From contig NZ_CP130427.1 of NCBI RefSeq assembly GCF_030518795.1, forward strand, positions 3,038,001-3,102,000: a DNA stretch of 64,000 nt. The letters are read 5' to 3'. The position numbers were made by a program, and so were the translations under genes. The notes below the pieces were generated by a model, which was not told where the DNA came from, made no database searches, and was given only the letters and a program-made list of their open reading frames with translations. Positions 1 to 7,974 of the stretch are shown one piece after another. Each line of letters opens with the position of its first letter. Within the stretch, counting starts at the first letter, position 1. Source of the stretch: Micromonospora sp. NBRC 110009. GTDB taxonomy: Bacteria > Actinomycetota > Actinomycetes > Mycobacteriales > Micromonosporaceae.

Positions 1-1
1 G

Positions 2-1510
2 GTCAAGGACGCGATCGTCGTGCCACTCCGCTCGGGTCAGGCGGTGATCGGCACTCTCGAGGTGATCAACCGGCTCAGCGACATCGGCCACTTCGCGCCC
101 AGCGACATCCCGGTCTTCGAGACGGTCGCCGCACACGCCGCGATCGCGCTGGAAAACTCCCGCCTGGTGGACCGGCTGCGGCACGACGCGAACCACGACG
201 GGCTCACCAAGCTGCCCAACCGTCGGCGGATCACCGCGGCGGTGGCCGACGCGGTCAAGATCGCGGCACCCGGCGAGGTGGTGGCGCTGCTGCTGTTCGA
301 TGTGGACGGGCTGCGTCAGGTCAACGAGTCGCTCGGCCACGCGGCCGGGGACAAGGTCCTCGTCGAGGTCGCCGAGCGGCTGCGCGCCTGCGCGCCCTCC
401 TCGGCGCTGGTCGGCCGGGCCGGCGGCGACGAGTTCCTGGTCACCCTGCGGCTGGAGAGCGCCGAGGCGGCGCTGGAGCTGGCCGGGCAGCTACGCGAGC
501 AGATCCGCGACGAGATGGTCTTCGACGCCCTCACCCTGGACGTGGACACCGCGGTCGGGGTGGCCGTGCACCCCGACCACGGCAGCGATGCGGTGGCCCT
601 GCTGCAGCGGGTGGACCTGGCGGCGTCGGCGGCCAAGTCCGTCCCGGGCAACGTGCAGCTCTACAGCCCGGCGCTGGAGTCCCGGTCGCTGCGCCGGCTC
701 GGCCTCGCCGGCGACCTGCGCCGGGCGTTGGACGACGGCGCGCTGGAGGTCTACTTCCAGCCCAAGATGACGCTGCGGGACCGTCGCCTGGTCGGGGTGG
801 AGTGCCTGGCCCGCTGGGACCACCCCGCGCACGGCACGGTGGCCCCGGACGACTTCGTGGCGGTGGCCGAGCACACCGGCCAGCTGGGGCGGCTCACCGA
901 GTTCGTGCTCCGGGAGAGCCTGCGCCGCAGCCGGGACTGGGGGCACGGCGAGCAACCGCTCGCCGTCTCGGTCAACCTGGCCGCCCGTACCCTCACCGAT
1001 CAGCATTTCCCCGCCGTGGTGCGGGACCTGCTCGAGGAGTACGGCGTGCCGCCGCAACGGCTCACCCTGGAGATCACCGAGGCCGGGGTGCTGGATGGCA
1101 CCGAACGTCCGATCCCCACCCTGCGACGCCTTCGCGACCTCGGGGTCCGGCTCTCCGTGGACGACTTCGGCACCGGGAACTCGTCCCTGGCGCAACTGCG
1201 CCGGCTGCCGGTGCACGAGGTGAAGGTCGACCGGTCCTTCGTGCAGGGAATGGCGACCGACCCGGGCGACCTGGCGATCGTGAACGCCGTGGTGACCCTC
1301 TCGCAGCAGTTCGGCCTGGCGGTGGTGGCCGAGGGCGTGGAGAGCGAGCTGACCCTGGAGCTGCTCCAGGACATCGGCTGCGAGATCGGCCAGGGATTCC
1401 TGTTCAGCCGGCCGCTGCCGTACGAGCGGCTGGAGGCCTGGTTCGGCGCCCAGGTGGACCCGGAGACGATCTCGGCCAGCGAGCTGCCTCGCCTGCGTGT
1501 GGTGCCCTGA
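2..1510 (+). CDS. GAF-GGDEF-EAL cyclic-di-GMP signalling protein, 5' end outside the window
   Basis: The reading frame is open from base 2, so the true start lies upstream; the GTG at 20 is only an internal codon. Numbering from base 20, residues 1-50 look like the end of a GAF sensor domain, 50-210 are a GGDEF domain with an intact GGDEF motif at 135-139, and 230-480 are an EAL domain. The EAL signature reads ECL (261-263). The other catalytic-site motifs are present: VNL, LEITE, DDFGTG, VKVD, AEGVE and QGFLFS. GGDEF domains make and EAL domains hydrolyse cyclic-di-GMP, so the protein is probably bifunctional, or one domain may be regulatory. The substrate and signal cannot be read from the sequence. 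No neighbour in the window suggests a pathway. Confidence 0.93.
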   Translation, partial: VKDAIVVPLRSGQAVIGTLEVINRLSDIGHFAPSDIPVFETVAAHAAIALENSRLVDRLRHDANHDGLTKLPNRRRITAAVADAVKIAAPGEVVALLLFDVDGLRQVNESLGHAAGDKVLVEVAERLRACAPSSALVGRAGGDEFLVTLRLESAEAALELAGQLREQIRDEMVFDALTLDVDTAVGVAVHPDHGSDAVALLQRVDLAASAAKSVPGNVQLYSPALESRSLRRLGLAGDLRRALDDGALEVYFQPKMTLRDRRLVGVECLARWDHPAHGTVAPDDFVAVAEHTGQLGRLTEFVLRESLRRSRDWGHGEQPLAVSVNLAARTLTDQHFPAVVRDLLEEYGVPPQRLTLEITEAGVLDGTERPIPTLRRLRDLGVRLSVDDFGTGNSSLAQLRRLPVHEVKVDRSFVQGMATDPGDLAIVNAVVTLSQQFGLAVVAEGVESELTLELLQDIGCEIGQGFLFSRPLPYERLEAWFGAQVDPETISASELPRLRVVP

Positions 1511-1541
1511 GCTGCCGATACGGCACAATAGGGGATCCGAT

Positions 1542-1570
1542 TTCACCTCGGCGGCGAGGTCGTGTACTGT
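1542..1570 (+). promoter_or_regulatory. Putative sigma-70 promoter of the tRNA-Thr/tRNA-Met unit
   Basis: TTCACC at 1542-1547 and TACTGT at 1565-1570 are separated by 17 bp, and the predicted start site lies about 30 nt before tRNA-Thr. The assignment rests on consensus and position only. Confidence 0.45.
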
Positions 1571-1606
1571 TTCCTCTGCGCGACACCCCACGGGGTGATC
1601 GGGCAG

Positions 1607-1679
1607 GCCCCCTTAGCTCAGTCGGCAGAGCGTCTCCATGGTAAGGAGAAGGTCTACGGTTCGATTCCGTAAGGGGGCT
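1607..1679 (+). tRNA. tRNA-Thr (GGT anticodon)
   Basis: A complete 73-nt cloverleaf is visible. The seven-base acceptor stem (GCCCCCT paired with AGGGGGC) is perfect and the discriminator base is T at 1679. The anticodon stem TCTCC/GGAGA encloses the loop ATGGTAA, giving anticodon GGT, which reads ACC threonine codons. The T-arm contains the TTCGATT loop. CCA is not encoded. It is followed 25 nt later by tRNA-Met, probably in one transcript. Confidence 0.96.
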
Positions 1680-1704
1680 CAAAGGGTCCGGCTGGACCCG
1701 TCAC

Positions 1705-1777
1705 GGCGGTGTAGCTCAGATGGCAGAGCAAGCGGCTCATAATCGCTGTGTCGCCGGTTCAAGTCCGGCCACCGCTA
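1705..1777 (+). tRNA. tRNA-Met (CAT anticodon), probably the elongator
   Basis: A 73-nt cloverleaf with acceptor GGCGGTG/CACCGCT (one G-U pair at 1:72) and anticodon loop CTCATAA gives CAT. The anticodon stem lacks the run of three G-C pairs typical of initiator tRNA, so an elongator is more likely. The tRNA-Thr/tRNA-Met order upstream of rpmG is common in actinomycetes. Confidence 0.93.
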
Positions 1778-1813
1778 CTCTCGTCCTCCGGGTTCGCCCG
1801 GTGGTCGGTGGGA

Positions 1814-1832
1814 TGGGCGCCACAGGCGCCCA
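1814..1832 (+). terminator. Hairpin terminator after the tRNA pair
   Basis: A perfect 8-bp stem (TGGGCGCC with GGCGCCCA) has a 3-nt loop and is followed by CTTT. It sits 36 nt after tRNA-Met and before rpmG, so it probably ends the tRNA transcript. Confidence 0.7.
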
Positions 1833-1908
1833 CTTTGCATGTCTGCGCCATCAGCGCGTAGGCTCATGCGCCGTAGTTGTTACCCGTTAGCGAGGAAGGC
1901 ACTCCGCC

Positions 1909-2076
1909 GTGGCGAAGGCGACCGATGTCCGGCCGAAGATCACTTTGGCGTGTGTGGAGTGCAAGGAGCGCAACTACATCACGCGCAAGAACCGTCGTAA
2001 CGACCCGGACCGCATCGAGCTGAAGAAGTTCTGCCCCCGGGACGGCAAGCACACGATCCACCGCGAGACCCGCTGA
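1909..2076 (+). CDS. rpmG: 50S ribosomal protein L33
   Basis: This 55-residue protein starts at GTG 1909. It matches the L33 family along its whole length: a VRPKITLAC start, a basic [13 protein letters not shown] centre and an HRETR-type end. The first zinc-ribbon pair (CVEC) is present. In the second half only one cysteine remains (FCPRDGKHT), with Asp where zinc-binding L33 proteins have the fourth Cys. L33 lies near the tRNA E site of the 50S subunit. Position upstream of secE and nusG is the usual actinobacterial arrangement. The gene is short but the family match and location make it secure. Confidence 0.95.
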   Translation: MAKATDVRPKITLACVECKERNYITRKNRRNDPDRIELKKFCPRDGKHTIHRETR

Positions 2077-2115
2077 CCCACGGCCGGCTCGCCGGCCTGG
2101 TCCCGAAGCATCTCC

Positions 2116-2175
2116 CGAAAGCCGATCCGCACGGACGGCGGCCCCGAGCCGCCAACCCGTAGGGGTCGGCTTTCG
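2116..2175 (+). terminator. Composite terminator between rpmG and the MaoC gene pair
   Basis: An outer 10-bp stem (2116-2125 with 2166-2175) encloses an inner 6-bp GC hairpin (GGCGGC at 2137-2142 with GCCGCC at 2148-2153). There is no T-tract. It ends 23 nt before the next start codon. Confidence 0.6.
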
Positions 2176-2198
2176 TGTTCCCCGTGTAGGTTCGCGCC

Positions 2199-2645
2199 AT
2201 GTCCCTGGACCCGTCCTTCGTCGGCCGGACCTATCCGCCGACCGCCCCCTACCTGGTGGGCCGAGAAAAGATCCGCGAGTTCGCCACGGCCATCGGCGCC
2301 ACCGACCCCGCGCACCACGACCCGGCGGCTGCCCGGGCGCTCGGGCACCCCGACGTGGTGGCCCCGCCCACCTTCCCGGTGATCGTCACCATGGCCGCCA
2401 GCCGGCAGATCGTCGAGGATCCGGCGCTCGGCGTCGACTACAGCCGGGTGGTGCACGGCGACCAGCGGTTCGCGTACACCCGGCCGGTGGTGGCCGGCGA
2501 CGAGCTGGTCTGCGTCAACACCATCGAGGAGATCACCACCCGGGGCGGGCACGGCTTCCTGACCACCCGCACCGACGTGAGCACCGCCGCCGGCGAGCCG
2601 GTGGTCGCCGTCTGGTCCAAGATCGTCGTACGCGGGGAGGCCTGA
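2199..2645 (+). CDS. hadA: MaoC-like dehydratase, HadA-type subunit
   Basis: The 148-residue protein is a single hot-dog fold of the N-terminal MaoC/FAS1-like dehydratase type. It resembles mycobacterial HadA, the subunit that partners a catalytic HadB to dehydrate (3R)-hydroxyacyl-ACP. It has no D-x4-H catalytic motif of its own, as expected for the substrate-binding subunit. The stop is 3 nt before the next gene, so the two are translationally close and probably form a heterodimer. The order rpmG-hadA-hadB-tRNA-Trp-secE matches mycobacteria except that hadC is absent. The exact acyl substrate here is unknown; mycolate synthesis is not expected outside mycolate-bearing genera. Confidence 0.85.
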   Translation: MSLDPSFVGRTYPPTAPYLVGREKIREFATAIGATDPAHHDPAAARALGHPDVVAPPTFPVIVTMAASRQIVEDPALGVDYSRVVHGDQRFAYTRPVVAGDELVCVNTIEEITTRGGHGFLTTRTDVSTAAGEPVVAVWSKIVVRGEA

Positions 2646-2648
2646 CCC

Positions 2649-3041
2649 ATGGAGCTGCCCACCCAGACCTTCCGGGTGACCCGGGCGGACCTGGTCCGCT
2701 ACGCCGGCGCCTCGGGCGACTTCAACCCGATCCACTGGAGCGACCGGACCGCCACCAAGGTGGGGCTGCCGGGGGTGATCGCCCACGGCATGTTCACCAT
2801 GGCGCTGGTCGGCCGCGCGGTCACCGCCTGGGCCGGCGCGCCGGACGCGGTGGTCGACTTCGGGGTGCGGTTCACCCGCCCGGTGGTCGTCCCGGACACC
2901 GACGAGGGCACCGAGATCGAGGTCAACGCGGTGGTCAAGGAGGTCACCGCCGACGGCCTGACCAGGCTCGACGTGACCGCGACCTGCCTGGGCGAGAAGG
3001 TGCTGTCGCAGGCCCGGGCGACCGTCCGAACGCCGCGCTGA
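2649..3041 (+). CDS. hadB: MaoC-like (3R)-hydroxyacyl dehydratase, HadB-type catalytic subunit
   Basis: The 130-residue hot-dog protein carries the hydratase-2 catalytic motif SGDFNPIHW, with Asp24 and His29 corresponding to the catalytic Asp and His of HadB, followed by GVIAHGM. It starts at ATG 2649, just after the hadA stop. The family removes water from beta-hydroxyacyl thioesters during fatty-acid elongation. Pairing with the preceding subunit is inferred from adjacency and the known HadAB complex. It could also act on another acyl-CoA or ACP substrate. Confidence 0.87.
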   Translation: MELPTQTFRVTRADLVRYAGASGDFNPIHWSDRTATKVGLPGVIAHGMFTMALVGRAVTAWAGAPDAVVDFGVRFTRPVVVPDTDEGTEIEVNAVVKEVTADGLTRLDVTATCLGEKVLSQARATVRTPR

Positions 3042-3072
3042 CCAGCCGGTCGACGCGCTAGGGGCAGACCGG

Positions 3073-3102
3073 TTGGGAAAGTCGCACGACTACCCGTACA
3101 CT
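3073..3102 (+). promoter_or_regulatory. Putative promoter of tRNA-Trp/secE/nusG
   Basis: TTGGGA at 3073-3078 and TACACT at 3097-3102 are 18 bp apart, with the predicted start about 60 nt before tRNA-Trp. TACACT is also the -10 proposed for rpoB and infA. Confidence 0.55.
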
Positions 3103-3169
3103 GGTCCGCCGTGGGGCAAGTGACCCCTGCCCGGCACCGCGTGCTCGGGTGGGGTGGCAGTTGCCGCAC

Positions 3170-3242
<73 letters not shown>

Positions 3243-3455
3243 CGCCTCAGGCCTGACCGTTCCCGTGGGTCGCGCCGCCCGTATGGCGGCGTCCGGCCCG
3301 TGGTGGTGGCATCGGCGGGGTGGTTCCGAGGCATCGGGACCCTCTCGTTCGGTCCGCCGGCCGCGGCCCGTCGCGGGACGGTTGGTCCGGCCGGCGTGAC
3401 CACACGCCGCGCACGCCCATCGGCGTGCGACCCGATATCCCGCACGGAGGGCGAA

Positions 3456-3857
3456 GTGGCCGAGAGCAAGCGGCGCGGCGAGGACGCCGGCGACGAGCGT
3501 CTGCCTGAGGACGCGGTCGTCGACGACGTGGCCGACGACGACGCCACCAGCGCGGACGAGGCCGAGGAGTCGGTTTCCCGGGGCGGCACGGCTACCCGCA
3601 AGCGGGCCCGCGCCGAGTCGACCGAGGGCCGGAAGACCCGGAAGGACACCGAGCGGATCGGGCTGTTCGCCCGCATCGCGCGTTTCTTCCGCGAGGTCGT
3701 GGCCGAACTGCGTAAGGTCATCTGGCCGACCCGCAAGGAGCTGCTGACCTACACGGCGGTGGTGGTCACCTTCGTCGCGGTGATGCTGACGATCGTGGCC
3801 GGCCTGGACTACGGCTTCGCGAAGGCGGTGCTGTTCGTCTTCGGCAACCCCAGCTGA
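3456..3857 (+). CDS. secE: Preprotein translocase subunit SecE
   Basis: A 133-residue protein from GTG 3456, chosen because GGAGG ends six bases upstream; the open frame extends further 5' without a better start. Residues 1-75 form a charged, acidic, low-complexity region typical of actinobacterial SecE. The conserved core follows: RFFREVVAELRKVIWPTRKE, then one membrane segment (about 100-125). SecE clamps the SecY channel in the plasma membrane. It is followed 35 nt later by nusG, the near-universal partner gene in this operon. Confidence 0.94.
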   Translation: MAESKRRGEDAGDERLPEDAVVDDVADDDATSADEAEESVSRGGTATRKRARAESTEGRKTRKDTERIGLFARIARFFREVVAELRKVIWPTRKELLTYTAVVVTFVAVMLTIVAGLDYGFAKAVLFVFGNPS

Positions 3858-3892
3858 CGGGCCAACAGCGATAGTGACGGAAGTGAGCGAGC

Positions 3893-4612
3893 GTGCCTGA
3901 GTACGACGAGACCGCCGAGACCCCGGACGAGCAGTCCGCGGTGGCGACGGCGGCCAACGATGAGTCGGTCGAGGCCGCCAGCGAGCCGGAATTCCCGACC
4001 GCCGAGCCCGCGGACGAGGAGTTCGACCCGGTCGCCGAGCTGCGCCAGAAGCTGCGCTACGCCCCGGGCGACTGGTACGTGGTGCACTCCTACGCCGGCT
4101 ACGAGAACAAGGTCAAGACCAACCTCGAGACCCGGATCACCTCCCTCGACATGGAGGACTTCATCTACCAGGTCGAGGTGCCGACCCGGGAAGAGGTCGA
4201 GGTCAAGAACGGCAAGCGTTCGCAGGTCCAGGCGAAGGTCTTCCCGGGCTACATCCTGGTCCGGATGGAGCTCACCGCCGAGTCCTACTCCTGCGTCCGG
4301 AACACCCCGGGGGTCACCGGCTTCGTCGGGGCGACCGACCGGGCCGACCGTCCGGCGCCGCTGAGCCTCGACGAGGTGCTGAAGTGGCTGGCCCCGGCGG
4401 TGGAGGCCGTGGAGAAGAAGGCCAAGCCCGAGGTCAAGGTCCTCGACTTCGAGGTCGGCGACTCGGTCACCGTCACCGACGGCGCCTTCGCCTCGCTGCC
4501 GGCGACGATCAGCGAGATCAACGCCGACCAGCAGAAGCTCAAGGTGCTGGTCTCGATCTTCGGCCGGGAGACGCCGGTCGAGCTCAACTTCAACCAGGTC
4601 GCCAAGATCTGA
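3893..4612 (+). CDS. nusG: Transcription termination/antitermination factor NusG
   Basis: The 239-residue protein starts at GTG 3893. An acidic extension of about 55 residues precedes the NGN domain ([16 protein letters not shown]), and a C-terminal KOW domain ([20 protein letters not shown]) ends at residue 239. NusG binds RNA polymerase, and its KOW domain contacts Rho or ribosomal protein S10. The insertion between the NGN and KOW parts and the N-terminal extension are usual for actinobacteria. It forms one operon with secE; a strong hairpin directly downstream separates it from rplK. Confidence 0.97.
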   Translation: MPEYDETAETPDEQSAVATAANDESVEAASEPEFPTAEPADEEFDPVAELRQKLRYAPGDWYVVHSYAGYENKVKTNLETRITSLDMEDFIYQVEVPTREEVEVKNGKRSQVQAKVFPGYILVRMELTAESYSCVRNTPGVTGFVGATDRADRPAPLSLDEVLKWLAPAVEAVEKKAKPEVKVLDFEVGDSVTVTDGAFASLPATISEINADQQKLKVLVSIFGRETPVELNFNQVAKI

Positions 4613-4624
4613 CGTACGCCCAGG

Positions 4625-4658
4625 CACCGGCGGTGGGCCTCCCGGCCCGCCGCCGGTG
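4625..4658 (+). terminator. Hairpin terminator between nusG and rplK
   Basis: A 15-bp stem (4625-4639 with 4644-4658, one T-G pair) has a 4-nt TCCC loop and begins 12 nt after the nusG stop. TGTCGTTT follows. It probably ends or attenuates the secE-nusG transcript. Confidence 0.75.
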
Positions 4659-4799
4659 TGTCGTTTCGCCGCCCCGCCGGACCTCGGCGGAAGGATGGCG
4701 GACGGCTGCGCTACCCTAGAACGTCGGCTGTCCGCACCGCGCTGACCGTGCGCGCCCGCGAGCGGCCGAAAATCCCAGTTCCAAGCCCCAGGAAGAGAC

Positions 4800-5231
4800 A
4801 TGCCTCCGAAGAAGAAGCTCGTCAAGACGTTCACGCTTCAGCTGCCGGCGGGCCAGGCCACCCCGGCGCCGCCGGTCGGCCCCGCGCTCGGTCAGCACGG
4901 CGTGAACATCATGGAGTTCTGCAAGTCCTACAACGCGCAGACCGAGTCGCAGCGGGGCGACATCGTCCCCGCCGAGATCAGCGTCTACGAGGACCGCACC
5001 TTCAGCTTCGTGCTGAAGACCCCGCCCGCCGCCCGGCTGCTGATCAAGGCCGCCGGCGTGCAGAAGGGCTCGGGCGTCCCGCACACGCAGAAGGTCGGCT
5101 CGGTGACCCGCGCCCAGCTGCGCGAGATCGCCGAGAAGAAGATGGCGGACCTCAACGCCAACGACATCGAGCAGGCTGAGAAGATCATCGCCGGCACCGC
5201 CCGGTCGATGGGCCTGACCGTCGCCGACTGA
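4800..5231 (+). CDS. rplK: 50S ribosomal protein L11
   Basis: The 143-residue protein has the full L11 sequence, from [19 protein letters not shown] through the proline-rich [15 protein letters not shown] segment to the C-terminal rRNA-binding domain ([21 protein letters not shown]). L11 forms the base of the GTPase-associated centre with 23S rRNA and is the site linked to thiopeptide action and RelA activation. AGGAAG lies upstream of ATG 4800. It is cotranscribed with rplA, 84 nt downstream. Confidence 0.98.
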   Translation: MPPKKKLVKTFTLQLPAGQATPAPPVGPALGQHGVNIMEFCKSYNAQTESQRGDIVPAEISVYEDRTFSFVLKTPPAARLLIKAAGVQKGSGVPHTQKVGSVTRAQLREIAEKKMADLNANDIEQAEKIIAGTARSMGLTVAD

Positions 5232-5315
5232 CCTCTCCTCACCGCTCCACCCGATCAGATCGTGGGAGGGCCGCGGACGCCGCGGGCCCGCCATAGACCA
5301 CAGGAGTAACGAGAA

Positions 5316-6032
5316 ATGCAGCGCAGCAAGAGCTACCGCAAGGCCGCCGAGGTCATCGACCGGTCGAAGCTCTACTCTCCCGCCGAGGCCGTCAAGCTGG
5401 CCAAGGAGACCACCAATGTCAAGTTCGACGCCACGGTCGAGGTCGCGATGCGCCTCGGCGTCGACCCCCGCAAGGCGGACCAGATGGTCCGCGGCACGGT
5501 CAACCTGCCGCACGGCACCGGTAAGACCGCCCGCGTGATCGTCTTCGCCGCCGGCGCGAAGGCCGAGGAGGCCGCCGCCGCGGGTGCGGACGAGGTGGGC
5601 ACCGACGAGCTGGTCGCCCGTATCCAGGGCGGTTGGCTGGACTTCGACGCGGCGATCGCCACCCCGGACCAGATGGCCAAGATCGGCCGGATCGCGCGGA
5701 TCCTGGGCCCGCGCGGCCTGATGCCGAACCCGAAGACCGGCACGGTGACCATGGACGTCACCAAGGCTGTCGCGGACATCAAGGGCGGTAAGATCACCTT
5801 CCGGGTGGACAAGCACTCCAACCTCCACCTGATCATCGGCAAGGCCTCGTTCACCGAGTCCCAGCTGGTCGACAACTACGCGGCGGTGCTGGACGAGGTG
5901 CTCCGCTCGAAGCCGTCCGCGGCCAAGGGCACCTACCTGAAGAAGGTCACCCTCACCACCACCATGGGCCCGGGCGTCCCGGTCGACCCGAAGCTGGTGA
6001 AGAACCTGCAGGAGGCTCCGGCCGAGGCCTGA
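5316..6032 (+). CDS. rplA: 50S ribosomal protein L1
   Basis: The 238-residue L1 protein has the two-domain pattern and the conserved [14 protein letters not shown] segment. L1 builds the mobile stalk at the E site and in many bacteria represses its own operon by binding the mRNA leader. AGGAG precedes ATG 5316. The rplK-rplA spacer contains a small hairpin (5268-5289) that could be a regulatory structure, though no classic L1-binding motif is obvious. A 16-bp terminator follows. Confidence 0.98.
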   Translation: MQRSKSYRKAAEVIDRSKLYSPAEAVKLAKETTNVKFDATVEVAMRLGVDPRKADQMVRGTVNLPHGTGKTARVIVFAAGAKAEEAAAAGADEVGTDELVARIQGGWLDFDAAIATPDQMAKIGRIARILGPRGLMPNPKTGTVTMDVTKAVADIKGGKITFRVDKHSNLHLIIGKASFTESQLVDNYAAVLDEVLRSKPSAAKGTYLKKVTLTTTMGPGVPVDPKLVKNLQEAPAEA

Positions 6033-6046
6033 GCACCACTGCCCTG

Positions 6047-6079
6047 ACGGGGCCCCGCCACCTGGTGGCGGGGCCCCGT
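6047..6079 (+). terminator. Strong hairpin terminator after rplA
   Basis: A perfect 16-bp inverted repeat (6047-6062 with 6064-6079) starts 14 nt after the stop; the practical loop is the central CCTGG. TCGTCTGT follows. It isolates rplKA from the downstream ABC genes. Confidence 0.85.
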
Positions 6080-6108
6080 TCGTCTGTCCGGTGTGGCAGG
6101 CTCGGCGC

Positions 6109-7053
6109 ATGCGGCTGGAAGGCGTCTGGCTGCGGTACCACCGGCGCGGTCCGTGGGTGCTGCGGGAGACCGACCTGCGGATCGACCCGGGCGAGGTGGC
6201 GGTGGTGCTCGGCCGCAACGGGGTGGGCAAGTCGACCCTGCTCCAGCTCGCGGCGGGCGTGCTCCGGCCGACCCGCGGCCGGGTCGTCGACCGGCCGGCG
6301 GCCGTCGGCTGGGTGCCGGAGCGGTTCCCCGCCGATCAGCCGTTCACCGTCGGCGCGTACCTCACCGCGATGGGCCGGGTCGCCGGCCTCCCCGCCGCCG
6401 AGGCGGACCGGGCGGTCCGACGCTGGGTCGACCGGCTCGGCCTGACCAGGTTCCACGGGGTCCGGCTGCCGCAGCTCTCCAAGGGCACCGCCCAGAAGGT
6501 CGGCCTGGCCCAGGCGCTGCTGCGCGCGCCCGGGCTGCTGGTCCTCGACGAACCCTGGGAGGGGCTGGACGCCGCCGCCCGGGAGCTGGTGCCGGAGGTG
6601 ATCGACGAGGTGCTGGCCGACGGCGGCGCGGTCCTGGTCAGCGACCACCGCGGCGAGACGGTCCGGCTGTCGGGCGCCCGGCACTGGACGGTCGCCGCCG
6701 GCACCGTCGCCGAGCAGGCGCCGCCCGCGGGCGCGGCCGTCGCGGTGGTCGAGCTGGCGGTCCCGGCCGCCGGGGTCGCCGCCACCGTGGCCCGGTTGCG
6801 CGCCGACGGCCACCACGTCCTGCGGGTACGCGACCACGCGGCCCCGCCCTCCACCACGCGGCCCGACACAGCGCCGTTGTCCCACGCCGCCCCCGAGCCC
6901 GACGATGGCCCGGTTCTCGCCGGTGACCCGGGTTTCGCTGCCGGTCCGACGGCCGACGTCGCGATCCCGGTGGAACCGGCTCCGGCCGCACCCGACGGTC
7001 GTGCCGCGGCCGGGCGTGGCCTGACCGGGCCGGCGACCGAGGTGGTGCGGTGA
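6109..7053 (+). CDS. ABC transporter ATP-binding protein
   Basis: The 314-residue ATPase has Walker A GRNGVGKST (35-43), a signature region LSKGTAQKVGLAQALL (LSKGT in place of LSGGQ), Walker B LLVLDEPW (about 143-150), and an H-loop in VLVSDH. The first 210 residues are the nucleotide-binding domain; the last 100 or so are Ala/Pro-rich, without a recognisable fold. ATG 6109 is preferred over the GTG six codons upstream because it begins right at the conserved MRLEGVWLRY segment. It overlaps the next gene by 4 nt (GTGA), so the two make one transporter. The exporter-type permease suggests efflux or membrane-lipid handling. The substrate is unknown. Confidence 0.88.
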   Translation: MRLEGVWLRYHRRGPWVLRETDLRIDPGEVAVVLGRNGVGKSTLLQLAAGVLRPTRGRVVDRPAAVGWVPERFPADQPFTVGAYLTAMGRVAGLPAAEADRAVRRWVDRLGLTRFHGVRLPQLSKGTAQKVGLAQALLRAPGLLVLDEPWEGLDAAARELVPEVIDEVLADGGAVLVSDHRGETVRLSGARHWTVAAGTVAEQAPPAGAAVAVVELAVPAAGVAATVARLRADGHHVLRVRDHAAPPSTTRPDTAPLSHAAPEPDDGPVLAGDPGFAAGPTADVAIPVEPAPAAPDGRAAAGRGLTGPATEVVR

Positions 7054-7739
7054 TCGCGCTGGTCCGGCTGCGGCTGGCCGGCTTCCTGCGTACCGGACGG
7101 GCGCTGGCCCCGGTCCTGGCCGGCCTGCTCGCCCTCGGCGTCCTCTACGGCGGCGGCCGGGCGCAGCCGGCGGAGGCCTACGGGGTCTCCGCCGTGGTGC
7201 TCTTCCCGGTGCTGGCCTGGCAGACCAAGATCCTGCTGGACGTGGAGCCGGACGTGCAGCGCCGGCTGGCCCAGGTGCTGCTCGGGTCGGCCCGGGAGCG
7301 GGCCGCGGGGCTGCTCGCGGCAGCGGTGGCCGGGCTCGGCACGATCGTCGTGGCGCTGGTCCTCCCGTGGCTGGTCGGCGGGGTGACCGGCCCGGCCGGG
7401 CCGGGGGACCGGTCGGTGGTCGCCGGCGTGGCGCTCGGCCTCTGGGCCCATCTGCTCGCGCTGCCCGGCGCGGTGGCCGTGGGCGCCCTGGCCAGCCGGG
7501 CGGTCACCCGCAGCGCCGGGTACGGCGTCGCCGTGCTCGCCCTCGGCGCCGTCGGGGCGCTGGTCCTCGGCCTCTCCGGCTCGGTGGCCCCCTGGCTGGT
7601 GCCGCCGCTGCTGCCGACGGCCCGGGCGCTGGCCGAGCACCTGGCGGTCGTCACCGGCCTGCTGCTGACCGCCTGGGCGTCCGCGTGGGCCGTGCTGGCG
7701 CTGGCCGGCTACGCCTGGGCCCGGCGAAACCGGGCGTGA
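7050..7739 (+). CDS. ABC transporter permease, six predicted membrane segments
   Basis: The 229-residue hydrophobic protein has about six membrane helices and no signal peptide. The start GTG overlaps the stop of the ATPase gene, the usual coupling for ABC subunits made in fixed ratio. It resembles small integral subunits of ABC-2-like exporters in length and layout, but no diagnostic motif is visible. The pair sits between rplA and rplJ; its substrate cannot be inferred. Confidence 0.78.
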   Translation: MIALVRLRLAGFLRTGRALAPVLAGLLALGVLYGGGRAQPAEAYGVSAVVLFPVLAWQTKILLDVEPDVQRRLAQVLLGSARERAAGLLAAAVAGLGTIVVALVLPWLVGGVTGPAGPGDRSVVAGVALGLWAHLLALPGAVAVGALASRAVTRSAGYGVAVLALGAVGALVLGLSGSVAPWLVPPLLPTARALAEHLAVVTGLLLTAWASAWAVLALAGYAWARRNRA

Positions 7740-7799
7740 GGGCATAAACGGCGCTCGGGGGCCACCCCGTGCCGTGACGGACGGCACTTCGGGGGCGAT

Positions 7800-7829
7800 T
7801 TGGCGGTACCGGGACCCGTCGCGTAACCT
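7800..7829 (+). promoter_or_regulatory. Putative promoter of rplJL
   Basis: TTGGCG at 7800-7805 and TAACCT at 7824-7829 are 18 bp apart. The predicted start site near 7836 lies just before the L10-type leader. The same TTGGCG -35 is proposed for infA and the thi operon. Confidence 0.65.
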
Positions 7830-7841
7830 TGTCGCGTAGTT

Positions 7842-7974
7842 CCACCCAAAGACCGCTGGTCACCGTGCCCCGGCACGGTCGAAGGTCCCGCGATGACGGG
7901 CGACCCGCGCAGGGCGGTAAGCGAAAATCGGTGCTGTGCGTGGTCCGCCGACTGCGTTCATCGTGCCGGCCCTC
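7842..7974 (+). promoter_or_regulatory. L10-type ribosomal leader upstream of rplJ
   Basis: The 5' untranslated region starts with an AAAGACCGCTGGTC segment, a hairpin ACCGTGCC/GGCACGGT (7862-7879) and a GAAGGTCC segment. This is the layout of leaders bound by the L10(L12)4 complex, as known for the L10 leader family. Together with the attenuator at 7975-8002 it accounts for most of the 347-nt gap before rplJ. The call is by pattern; a covariance search was not possible. Confidence 0.6.

Noticed and set aside
1404..1682. A minus-strand open frame with ESNRRPSPYHGDALPTEL
   Set aside because: It is the antisense translation of tRNA-Thr, a well-known false gene call.
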